DNA of 64,000 bases from Bowdeniella nasicola (GTDB lineage: Bacteria; Actinomycetota; Actinomycetes; Actinomycetales; Actinomycetaceae): contig JAUNVA010000006.1 of assembly GCA_030537895.1 (NCBI GenBank), positions 79,342-143,341 on the forward strand, written 5' to 3'. Below, piece after piece: positions 18,356-26,458 of this stretch; within the stretch, counting starts at the first letter, position 1; the number at the start of each line of letters is the position of its first letter. The notes below the pieces were generated by a model that was given only the letters and a program-made list of their open reading frames with translations, searched no databases and was not told the origin of the DNA. The position numbers were made by a program, and so were the translations under genes.

Positions 18356-19426
18356 ATGAAGGTCATGTCAGTTGTCGGAGCACGACCCCAATTCGTTAAA
18401 CTCGCCCCCATTGCACACGCCTGTCGTCAGCGTAACGTCGAGCATGTTGTCGTCCACACGGGGCAGCATTACGACCCGATGCTCTCGGATGTATTTTTCA
18501 CTGATCTGAACATTCCGGCGCCCGATGAACATCTTGGCGTTGGCTCAGGTTCCCATGGTGCACAAACCGGAGCAATGCTGGCTGCTCTGGACGGCATTAT
18601 TCTGAAGCACCGTCCAGATTGGATCCTCGTCTACGGAGACACCAACTCTACTGTGGCCGCTGCACTATCGGCAGTAAAACTCCATTTTCCTGTCGCGCAT
18701 CTTGAGGCGGGGCTACGGTCGTTCAACCGAGCGATGCCGGAAGAAATTAACAGAGTTGTCACCGACCACTGTGCTGACCTTCTCCTCGCCCCCACAACTG
18801 TCGCGGCGAGTCATCTCGAGAGGGAAGGACTGGCTGAACGCACGGTAGTCGTCGGCGATGTCATGACCGACGTGCTGCGACAAACTTGCAAGATGGTGGA
18901 AGATTCCCCCAACCCAATCTCAAGAGAATTCGGTTTCGACAACGAGACCTATTCGCTGGCCACAATTCATCGTCCAGCGAACACTGATAGCCACGAACGG
19001 CTAGAACGCATCCTGGAGTCCCTCGCCCGCGTGAACCATCCCGTGGTGCTTCTCGCTCATCCTCGACTCACCGCAAAGATTAAGGAGCATGGCCTCACTA
19101 TCCCACCCGGCAACCTGTTCATTCATGCCCCGTTGAGCTATCCAGACCTCGTTGTGGCGTCTCGCCGAGCTCGCGGAATCATCACTGACTCGGGCGGGCT
19201 TCAAAAGGAGGCGTTTCTCTTACGAACCCCCTGTACCACAGTGCGTCCGCAAACGGAATGGGTCGAGACCGTTGAAACCGGATGGAATGTCCTTGTGGAG
19301 CCGGGGGACGCGCTGATCAGCGCTGCGCAACGTTCGACGCCGCCGCCGACAAGCGCCACACCGTATGGTGACGGCCATGCCGCCGACACGGTCGTCCAGA
19401 CGTTGATCGACACGCGGGTGGGCTAG
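18356..19426 (+). CDS. wbpI: UDP-sugar 2-epimerase, non-hydrolysing (WbpI-like)
   Basis: 356 residues. Family members invert C2 of UDP-GlcNAc (WecB) or UDP-2,3-diacetamido-glucuronate (WbpI). Seen: RPQFVKLAPI, HTGQHYD, LGVGSGSHGAQTGAML, VYGDTNST, HLEAGLRSFNRAMPEEINR (the two catalytic Glu), IHRPANTD (catalytic His) and DSGGLQKEAF. The GVGSGSHGAQTG and SFNRxMPEEINR forms match the WbpI branch better than E. coli WecB; with the wlb-like genes at 28.7-31.4 kb this suggests UDP-ManNAc(3NAc)A as product. AT-richer than the flanks. Stop shares CTAG with the convergent gene. Confidence 0.85.
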   Translation: MKVMSVVGARPQFVKLAPIAHACRQRNVEHVVVHTGQHYDPMLSDVFFTDLNIPAPDEHLGVGSGSHGAQTGAMLAALDGIILKHRPDWILVYGDTNSTVAAALSAVKLHFPVAHLEAGLRSFNRAMPEEINRVVTDHCADLLLAPTTVAASHLEREGLAERTVVVGDVMTDVLRQTCKMVEDSPNPISREFGFDNETYSLATIHRPANTDSHERLERILESLARVNHPVVLLAHPRLTAKIKEHGLTIPPGNLFIHAPLSYPDLVVASRRARGIITDSGGLQKEAFLLRTPCTTVRPQTEWVETVETGWNVLVEPGDALISAAQRSTPPPTSATPYGDGHAADTVVQTLIDTRVG

Positions 19427-20637
19427 AGCTGGGTGCCTCGCGCCGTTTCATGGAGAATCTGGGCGACTATCTTTCCTACGGACCGCGTTGACCGATGCTT
19501 GCGGACCCATGCATGACGGTATGCAACACGACGGCTGTCAGCCTCGGTACTCGCGACTGTATTGAGAGCTCGCTCTACCGCTGCCACATCGTAGTCCACA
19601 GCTAACCCGAGCTGAGGATCGTCAAGGTCTTTTCGAACCGGCCCTAGCCCGGCATAGATGACGGGAACACCGCAGGACAGTGCCGACAGCACCTTCGTGG
19701 GATAGGCAAAGTCATACCCCAGGCCTGGCTTGATCGATACTAAACTGCCAAGCGCACCGGCCTGCCATCGTGCAGCTTCTGCCGCCGGTCGCTGTCCTAA
19801 GAACACCACCGAAGGGTTCCCCGAAGGTAGCGCTGGAATCTCACGTGCTCGAGCCTCCAGGTCCGCGAGCGCGCTTCCTTGCCCAAGGAAGACCATCTGG
19901 TAGGCCTTTCCCGCCCGACGAGCACGCCGAATTGCCTCAACAAAGATCTCAGCCCCCTGCCACTCGGAGGCGGTGCCCGCGTAAATGAAGTACCCCTCTC
20001 CCACGCCTTCGATGGAGCGTTCATTCGCGCTCAACGGGGCTACATCCGGATGGAAGAGTTCAGTGTTCACACCGTTGCGCACCACTGTAACGGCTCGTGC
20101 CCCAAGAGTGCGGGCTCGCTCGGCGACCTCGGGGGATACCGCGATCACGTGGGACGCGCCGCGCAGCACCCAGGATTCTAGCCATCGCACAGCGTGTCTG
20201 ACGTATCTGGGAGTCCTGGTCCCCGCGAGTGCGTCGGACCAGATATCGGCCGCATACCACACATATGGGCGCTTCAGGAGTGACGCCATCACACGCATGA
20301 CCGCCCCGGTTGTCGGCGGAGGCTCCACGAGAAAGACGCTGGGACTGCGCTGAGCTAGTACTCGCATCACCAGAGGAAGATCAAAGGACAGATAGGGGAG
20401 ATATCCCCTCAGTTGTCCCTCGGAGTCGCGCCACGCGGGCCATCGCGAAACCCGCAAGCCTGGCGGGTCGATGGCGTCCGCGATCCCTGGTGGGGGTGTG
20501 CTCGTCAGAACTGCGACGCGTACGTGGCGTTTCAATAGTTCATCTTCCACGGCCGCGAGTCGGAGTGACGCCGCAGCCGGCTCGGGCGCGTGAATGCGTG
20601 TCACCAGCGTGACTCCAGCGTGTTGTCGCTCCTTCAT
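19423..20637 (-). CDS. GT4 family glycosyltransferase
   Basis: About 404 residues with a GT-B fold. Seen: N-terminal VTLVTRIHAPEPAAASLR, KRPYVWYAADIWSDAL, HVIAVSPEVAERAR, VRNGVNTELFHPD, donor-site region with FIYAGTASEWQGAEIF and YPTKVLSALSCGVPVIYAG in place of the usual EAMACG signature. It resembles WcaI/WbuB-type transferases that act on undecaprenyl-linked intermediates. Donor and acceptor not determinable. I chose ATG 20637 because AGGAAGGG lies just upstream; another ATG 39 nt earlier has no ribosome site. Convergent with the epimerase; likely co-directional with the DUF6541 gene upstream. Confidence 0.8.
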   Translation of the reverse strand: MKERQHAGVTLVTRIHAPEPAAASLRLAAVEDELLKRHVRVAVLTSTPPPGIADAIDPPGLRVSRWPAWRDSEGQLRGYLPYLSFDLPLVMRVLAQRSPSVFLVEPPPTTGAVMRVMASLLKRPYVWYAADIWSDALAGTRTPRYVRHAVRWLESWVLRGASHVIAVSPEVAERARTLGARAVTVVRNGVNTELFHPDVAPLSANERSIEGVGEGYFIYAGTASEWQGAEIFVEAIRRARRAGKAYQMVFLGQGSALADLEARAREIPALPSGNPSVVFLGQRPAAEAARWQAGALGSLVSIKPGLGYDFAYPTKVLSALSCGVPVIYAGLGPVRKDLDDPQLGLAVDYDVAAVERALNTVASTEADSRRVAYRHAWVRKHRSTRSVGKIVAQILHETARGTQL

Positions 20638-20694
20638 CCCAGCCCTTCCTATCTGCGTGCTTGACAGCCCGATCATATGATGGACCGCACGTCC

Positions 20695-22674
20695 TTAGTC
20701 CCTCGCACCGCACTCATCAATCCGCCACACAGAGGCTGAGCCGCCCGACGCTACTTTCGTCAAACCGAAGCTCACGTCGACATCGTAGAGCCCCGGAGAA
20801 AGGAGCCGGTTGTTTTGACCAAAGGATGTCGAATCTGAATCCACATATAGGTGCGTGATGCCATGTTTCCCAATGATGTGGCAAATCTGAGGCTCGACTT
20901 CACGTTGGTCGAAGGACCGTCTCAAGAGATTCTCTGAGTGGTTGGAATCTCGAAAATACAGTTGCGGAAATACCACAGGGATGTTCCCTACTGCCTGGAC
21001 AAGGGCTGAACCGTTAAACGGATCCCCTAAAACCAGTGATCCCTCGGGAACTACTGCCTCCAGATTGCGAATCATATGGATTTCTTCGGCTGAAGCCATG
21101 TAGGTCACGTCATCGGGGGTCGGACTATAGGCGTGGGTGAAGAGATAGAACCGAGCGGGAAACGTGAGCCCTCCCGAAACCAGCAGTGCGAACACCACCC
21201 CCGCACCAATGACCTGACGCTTATGTTGCCTGAAGAAGCACCTGAGAAGAGAAAGTAGGCGATCGAGTCCGATGCCGGTGAGGAGTGTTTGCGGAACAAT
21301 CTGAATTGCCATGGTCCGATGAGGGCTCATGTACCACAGTCCCGCAAGCGGCACGAGGGGCCCGGCTCGCCACAACGTTGTGAAAGTCAAAAGCGCACAA
21401 CCAAACCAGGTAAGGAAGATCAGGCGTCCACGCACTGTGCGCCAGGAGCGGACCGCACCGATGAGCAGCAGCACTGCGACACTGATCTGCGCAAGTGTGA
21501 GTGGCCGGGTGATGCCACTTCCCGCTTCGGCGGTGATGTAGGGCCATGCGGTGAGCGTTTTTGGAAGTGAAACCCAAAACGCCCCCCGCTCCGTTTGATA
21601 CATCGTCGTCATGTTGTGGAGTTTCTCCGCGATCCCAGGGACCGCGAGGACCGCGATCACACCGAGGACAGCCACTCCCCCTACACCCGCGACGATCTTC
21701 CCCATGTGAATGCGCTGCCCGCGCGGAAGGGAGCGAATGTGACGCGCGAAGAGATACATGAGGGGCAAAGCGGCGTAGACCCCAAACGTGAAGATGACTG
21801 ACGGATGTATCAGGAATACGCAAGCGAGGAAAGTCGTTGTGAGGCCACTCAATACCAGACGTTGGCGGATATCTTGGCTCGAGCGCACCGCGATGATGAC
21901 AAAAGTCAGCAAGCTCGGGAGGAGAGAAATCTCGTAGGCATTGGGGAGAGCGGGATAACGAGAGATCAGAAACGTAGGGAAGACGACTGCAAGGGGGATG
22001 AGAGCATACGTGAGCTGGCGGCGCGCAGGAGACCTCGGATGGACGATTACCACCAATGCGCCAAGCCCCATCACCCACACTAAGGGAACCAACAGCGCCA
22101 TGGCATTAATGCTCTCGACGATCCTCGTCTGACCGCTGACTAGCGAGACCAGGGAGTGCCAACCGGCGGGGAAGTTCGTTCGGGTTGTCTCCAAGCCGTA
22201 CATGGGTGTCAGCGCCCCAAAGCTCGAAGCGTCCCCGGTCTCATTCACCAGCCACAACGCATTCATATGGAAGGTCGAATCAATCTGCTGGATTACCGCA
22301 TCGCCCCGAGCAGACAGAATCAACGGCAGGATCAGAGCGATATACGCTCCTGCAAGAATCAGAAATTCAATCCGGGAAGGTGCGCGAATCGAGACATCGA
22401 CGCGGGGCCCCACAGTTCGTCGCAGTACTGCTAACCCAAGCATGAGGACACCCGCGACACTCGCGTAGGTCGCTACTCCCCAACGTGCGCCGACAAGAGG
22501 AGACGCGGTACTTCCCACCACGGAAATGACAGCAGCGAATAGAGGAGCGGACACCCACGCCAGAAAGCCCTTGATACTCATCAGGCGTGCACATGCGAGG
22601 CCGGGAACATAGATCACTGCCATGAGAAGAATAAGGACCGCAACGGGACCCGACCACGTCACTAATGTCGCCAT
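20695..22674 (-). CDS. DUF6541 multispanning membrane protein, copy 2
   Basis: About 659 residues, some 13 hydrophobic helices and a soluble C-terminal domain. Shares with the copies at 10438 and 32658 the first-loop motif D-S-T-F-H-M-N, followed by NFPAGWHSLVSL, and the C-terminal VLGDPFNGSALVQAVG and YVDSDS motifs. Codon use is AT-richer than copy 1, in line with the surrounding segment, so this is unlikely to be a recent duplicate. Could be the polymerase or a GT-C transferase of the 18-26 kb sub-cluster, where no classical Wzy is seen. ATG 22674 is preferred: the longer frame would run over the promoter and start of the divergent GT4 gene. Confidence 0.72.
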   Translation of the reverse strand: MATLVTWSGPVAVLILLMAVIYVPGLACARLMSIKGFLAWVSAPLFAAVISVVGSTASPLVGARWGVATYASVAGVLMLGLAVLRRTVGPRVDVSIRAPSRIEFLILAGAYIALILPLILSARGDAVIQQIDSTFHMNALWLVNETGDASSFGALTPMYGLETTRTNFPAGWHSLVSLVSGQTRIVESINAMALLVPLVWVMGLGALVVIVHPRSPARRQLTYALIPLAVVFPTFLISRYPALPNAYEISLLPSLLTFVIIAVRSSQDIRQRLVLSGLTTTFLACVFLIHPSVIFTFGVYAALPLMYLFARHIRSLPRGQRIHMGKIVAGVGGVAVLGVIAVLAVPGIAEKLHNMTTMYQTERGAFWVSLPKTLTAWPYITAEAGSGITRPLTLAQISVAVLLLIGAVRSWRTVRGRLIFLTWFGCALLTFTTLWRAGPLVPLAGLWYMSPHRTMAIQIVPQTLLTGIGLDRLLSLLRCFFRQHKRQVIGAGVVFALLVSGGLTFPARFYLFTHAYSPTPDDVTYMASAEEIHMIRNLEAVVPEGSLVLGDPFNGSALVQAVGNIPVVFPQLYFRDSNHSENLLRRSFDQREVEPQICHIIGKHGITHLYVDSDSTSFGQNNRLLSPGLYDVDVSFGLTKVASGGSASVWRIDECGARD

Positions 22675-22720
22675 ACTGTGCCCATCCAGCTTGATCGTTA
22701 CCGCGCCAACGAGCCCAGTA

Positions 22721-22726
22721 TAGGAT
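22721..22726 (+). promoter_or_regulatory. -10 box TAGGAT of GT4-Wzx-GT4 unit (leaderless)
   Basis: TAGGAT is followed by 6 nt and the ATG at 22733. It probably drives the three co-directional genes up to 26355. Confidence 0.5.
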
Positions 22727-22732
22727 CGACCT

Positions 22733-23878
22733 ATGACTGGCTCGCCCACGGTGCTTGTGATCTCTTTTTCGCCTATCGCCCGCGATAGCAGGGTGCTGCG
22801 TCAACTCAGCGCCCTCACCTCCATCGCAGAAGTGACATCCGTTGGCTATGGCGATCCACCACCCGGGGTTTGTGAACACATTCGTATTTCCGATGACCTC
22901 CCTTCGCTCCCCCAGACCGTTGGCGGAGTCGCGGCGCTTGCCGCGCGCCGCTTCACGCACACGGAGCTGAGCGCACCGGCGATCAAGTCCGCACTCTCGC
23001 AGCTTGGTGATCGCAGATTCGATGTTCTCGTGGCAAACGATGCACGCGCCGTACCGCTCGCCTTCGCACTCTCGCACGGGAGTCCTGTGTGGGCCGATAT
23101 GCACGAATGGGCTCCCGAAGAACGTACGCACGTCTTATCATGGCGACTTCTCGTTGCCCCCCTCATGGACCACATCTGCCGCACGTACCTTCCACGCTGC
23201 GCCGCTGTCACCACAGTCAGTCCGAGCATTGCGGAGCTTTACGCCACAACCTATGGTGTGGAGGCTGATGTTATCCAAAACGCCGCTTCATTTGCCGACC
23301 TCCAGCCGTCGAGGGTGTCATCCGATGGGACTATTCGCCTCGTTCACTCGGGGGGTGCTGTCAAAGGCCGGGCGATCGAGACCATGCTCGATGCTGTGCA
23401 ACAGGCGAACGATCGCCTCACCCTGGATCTTTACCTCGTTCCCGGCAACGATGGCGGAAAATACCTTGCACAGCTCAAGCACCGCGCGCGTGGGTGTGAC
23501 CGAATTCGCTTCCACATGCCGGTCTCACCTCAAGACCTTCCGGCAACACTCAATCAGTACGATGTGGGAATCTACTGGATCCCTCCCTACAACACCAACG
23601 CCCGACTGGCTCTGCCTAACAAACTGTTTGACTTTATCCAAGCCCGGCTTGCGGTGGCGGTAGGGCCAACCCAGGAGATGGCTGCGATCGTGAAGCACCG
23701 TGGGATCGGGGTGGTGTCGCGGGACTATAGCCTCGAGAACATCGTCTCAACTCTGAATTCACTCACGACTGAAGACGTCACGAAGTTCAAACTGGCTTCG
23801 CACGCGGCAGCAACCGATCTCAGCTTCGAAACTGAAGCGAGCACAATTCATCACATCATCACACGCCTCACATCATGA
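22733..23878 (+). CDS. GT4-like glycosyltransferase
   Basis: 381 residues with a GT-B fold. Seen: VLVISFSPIARDSRVLRQL at the start, DVLVANDARAVPLAFAL, VWADMHEWAPEE, the linker AAVTTVSPSIAELYA, VIQNAASF, then LVHSGGAVKGRAIETML and LPNKLFDFIQARLAVAVG near the donor site. The classical E-x7-E is weak, as in several capsule transferases. Donor and acceptor unknown. Its stop overlaps the flippase start by 4 nt (ATGA), so the two are translationally coupled. Confidence 0.8.
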   Translation: MTGSPTVLVISFSPIARDSRVLRQLSALTSIAEVTSVGYGDPPPGVCEHIRISDDLPSLPQTVGGVAALAARRFTHTELSAPAIKSALSQLGDRRFDVLVANDARAVPLAFALSHGSPVWADMHEWAPEERTHVLSWRLLVAPLMDHICRTYLPRCAAVTTVSPSIAELYATTYGVEADVIQNAASFADLQPSRVSSDGTIRLVHSGGAVKGRAIETMLDAVQQANDRLTLDLYLVPGNDGGKYLAQLKHRARGCDRIRFHMPVSPQDLPATLNQYDVGIYWIPPYNTNARLALPNKLFDFIQARLAVAVGPTQEMAAIVKHRGIGVVSRDYSLENIVSTLNSLTTEDVTKFKLASHAAATDLSFETEASTIHHIITRLTS

Positions 23879-25173
23879 CAGCGCGACGTCGTCATGCCTT
23901 CCACCATCTCGCCACGAGGTACCCGGTCATCAAGAACATCGGTGTCCTCCTTAGTGGCACCGTCATTGCTCAACTCATTGCCGTAGGGACGCAGCCGATC
24001 ATCACTCGGCTATATTCTGACCAGGATCTCGGGCTCTTTTCTCTTTGGCTCGTGATCCCCCAGACAGTCGTCCTGGTGGCGGCGTTCCGTTACGACATGG
24101 CCGTCGTGTTACCCCCCTGCGAAGCCGACGCACGCAGACTCTTGCGTATCAGCGCTCTCTTCATCCTTCTCACCGCTACGACAACCTCGGTCGTGTGCTT
24201 TCTGAGTGCGGAACGGTTGGCAGCCCTCATGGGCGAGCCCGAACTTGCTCCATGGCTCGGTTTCACGGGTGTCTTTGTCCTCGGCCTGGGCTTTGTCAAT
24301 CTGATGACTCACTGGTTCACTCGAGTCGAAGCCTTTCGAAGCATCGCTGCCAACCGCATCCAGATGTTTTCATCGATCTCCGGAGTGAAGATCCTGGCAG
24401 CCTGGACCGGCCGCGGCGGCCAGCTTGGTTTGGTGGGCGGGCAGCTCATCGGACAACTTTTGGCAGCCATAACGATGGCCATCAAGGCGTGGCGACCACT
24501 GTGTCAACCCAGCGGATCATCAACGCCGGTGCGTGTCTTGCTTCACCGGTACCGCAAAATGCCGCTCCTGAATGCGCCAAACGCCATCATCGATGGACTC
24601 CGTCTTAACGGTATCGTTCTCTGTCTGGGACTGACCTATTCAACCGAAGCCGTGGGTCAGTTCTCACAGGCGTGGCTGCTCATGCAAGCACCTGTCACAC
24701 TTATCGCGGGCGCAATTTCCCAGGTGTTCTACCAGAAATTTGCCGCGGCTCGACGGGGCTATCTCCGACAGCAAGTCATCGCCTCTCTGAAGGTCTCCGC
24801 CGCCGGGGGGCTCGGTCCTTTCGTGGTGCTGGGAATCGTCTCCCCTGTGCTCTTCCCCTGGTTCCTTGGGCCTGGATGGGAGTTAGCTGGGCTCTTGGGA
24901 CAATCGCTTGTCCTGTGGCTCTATCTTAACGTCGCAACAGCCCCTATCTCGACAATATTTGTGGTCACGAACCGTCAAGAGTTGATGTTAGGATTTGCTT
25001 TGCTCTACATGGTGACCCCCCTGGCGTTGATCTTAACTCTTGGAAAGACGATGACCATCAACGCGCTGATGTGGGTGCTGTCGTGTTGCATGGCGCTCCT
25101 GCTTCTCGGACTCGTTGCCCTCACTCTGCGCGTAGCTGCCAGCTACGACCGAGGCGCGACCACGATGGGCTAA
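23875..25173 (+). CDS. wzx: Wzx-like polysaccharide flippase (MOP superfamily)
   Basis: 432 residues, about 12 predicted membrane helices. N-terminal segment VIKNIGVLLSGTVIAQLIAV and TRLYSDQDLGLFSLWLVIP are typical of lipid-linked oligosaccharide translocases. These flip undecaprenyl-diphosphate-linked repeat units across the membrane. It shows that this sub-cluster works by a flippase route, separate from the Wzm/Wzt exporter at 6.8-8.4 kb. No classical Wzy polymerase is found nearby; the DUF6541 protein at 20695 is a candidate stand-in (inference). Lower GC than the flanks. Confidence 0.85.
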   Translation: MTARRRHAFHHLATRYPVIKNIGVLLSGTVIAQLIAVGTQPIITRLYSDQDLGLFSLWLVIPQTVVLVAAFRYDMAVVLPPCEADARRLLRISALFILLTATTTSVVCFLSAERLAALMGEPELAPWLGFTGVFVLGLGFVNLMTHWFTRVEAFRSIAANRIQMFSSISGVKILAAWTGRGGQLGLVGGQLIGQLLAAITMAIKAWRPLCQPSGSSTPVRVLLHRYRKMPLLNAPNAIIDGLRLNGIVLCLGLTYSTEAVGQFSQAWLLMQAPVTLIAGAISQVFYQKFAAARRGYLRQQVIASLKVSAAGGLGPFVVLGIVSPVLFPWFLGPGWELAGLLGQSLVLWLYLNVATAPISTIFVVTNRQELMLGFALLYMVTPLALILTLGKTMTINALMWVLSCCMALLLLGLVALTLRVAASYDRGATTMG

Positions 25174-25209
25174 CAAATCCATGAATCACCCAGCCGAGCA
25201 GGACTCGTC

Positions 25210-26355
25210 ATGAAAGTCGCATTGACTAAGGGGACAGTACGCATTCCCCCGACGTATTTCTTCGTCGATCACGCCCTCCACCGTCCAGACATTGACTGGA
25301 GCATCGTATGTCTCGCGGCGGATGTGCGCGATCCTAGTCTTGCCATCCCAATTCGACAGGCCGTACCAGGCACCTTCCCCTTTCGACTCAAAGAAGTCGC
25401 CAAGTACGCGGCTCTACGCCGCTTCCGCCAGCTCGTCATCGCGGAGCAACCGGCACTCATCCATCAACATATGCTGACATGGTCAATCCCCGCCCTCCGG
25501 GCTGCTCGTACCCTCGATGTCCCCATGGTGGTGACCATCCACGGAACCGACGCCTATATCGCTGGTCAGCAGAGCTGTAACCCCATCACGCGTATGAACC
25601 GACGCCACGCTCGCTCTGCCTTAGGCGGCGCGGACCTTCTTATCGCTGTATCCCGTTATATCGCCGACCAGGCCATCGCACACGGCGCACCTGAGACGAC
25701 GGTTGAGGTCCTATATCAGGGTGTCGACACCGCCTATTTCACGCCCAAGCTCACTGGGAGTGATCGCGACTGGGCCCGCAAGTACGGCATCGAACAAGAG
25801 GTCCCCACGTTTTTATTTGTTGGTGCCTTGAACACCCAAAAAGGTGTGCAAGACCTGATTCAGTCATCTCGCACTGCATATCGGACTATTCCGCACCGCG
25901 TCCTCATCATCGGTGATGGTCCCCTCCGCGAGGATGTCATAGGCTGCGCAGCCCATTCTCCACACATCACCTATCTCGGAGCGCGTTCTCGTACGGAGGT
26001 ACGAAGCGCCATGCGCACCGCCACGTTCACGGTTCTGCCAACCCGCACCGTCGCGGGTCGCCAGGAGGCCGCTGGCCTGGTGCTCCTCGAGTCGCAAGCT
26101 TGTGGGACGCCGGTCATTGTGAACGATGTTGGCGGGACGAAGGAAATGACGCCTCCAAACCGTGCGTGGTTAACCGATGAAAGCTGTCCCACATCTCTCA
26201 CGACTGCTCTCATTGAGGCGGCGACACTTGCAAGACGAAGCCCCCACGACTACGAGCGCATGTCACACGAGGTGCGTCACTTTGTAGAAACCGAGCGTTC
26301 AGCTGCCAAGAGTGCAGATGAGTTGACTCGTTTGTATCAGCGCCTTTTACAGTAG
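25210..26355 (+). CDS. GT4 family glycosyltransferase
   Basis: 381 residues. Seen: HQHMLTWSIPALRAAR, MVVTIHGTDAYI, ADLLIAVSRYIADQAI, VLYQGVDTAYFTP, FLFVGALNTQKGVQDLI, and the donor signature EAAGLVLLESQACGTPVI with both Glu of E-x7-E. This is a complete classical GT4 enzyme, probably using a nucleotide-activated hexose or uronate. Third gene of the GT4-Wzx-GT4 unit, 36 nt after the flippase. Donor unknown. Confidence 0.85.
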   Translation: MKVALTKGTVRIPPTYFFVDHALHRPDIDWSIVCLAADVRDPSLAIPIRQAVPGTFPFRLKEVAKYAALRRFRQLVIAEQPALIHQHMLTWSIPALRAARTLDVPMVVTIHGTDAYIAGQQSCNPITRMNRRHARSALGGADLLIAVSRYIADQAIAHGAPETTVEVLYQGVDTAYFTPKLTGSDRDWARKYGIEQEVPTFLFVGALNTQKGVQDLIQSSRTAYRTIPHRVLIIGDGPLREDVIGCAAHSPHITYLGARSRTEVRSAMRTATFTVLPTRTVAGRQEAAGLVLLESQACGTPVIVNDVGGTKEMTPPNRAWLTDESCPTSLTTALIEAATLARRSPHDYERMSHEVRHFVETERSAAKSADELTRLYQRLLQ

Positions 26356-26395
26356 AAGTCACCACATCCGTGCCGGTTTCACCATTCCTGATCGC

Positions 26396-26424
26396 GCACG
26401 ACTAGGGGCCCGTTCTAATCGTGC
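26396..26424. terminator. Candidate bidirectional terminator between convergent genes
   Basis: A 10-bp inverted repeat (26396-26405 and 26415-26424) with a 9-nt loop and one mismatch, which becomes a G-U pair in the minus-strand transcript. It lies between the GT4 gene and the C5-epimerase gene. No strong T tract follows on either side. Confidence 0.4.
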
Positions 26425-26458
26425 CCCCACAGAGTGGAATCATCACCATAGTTCGGAG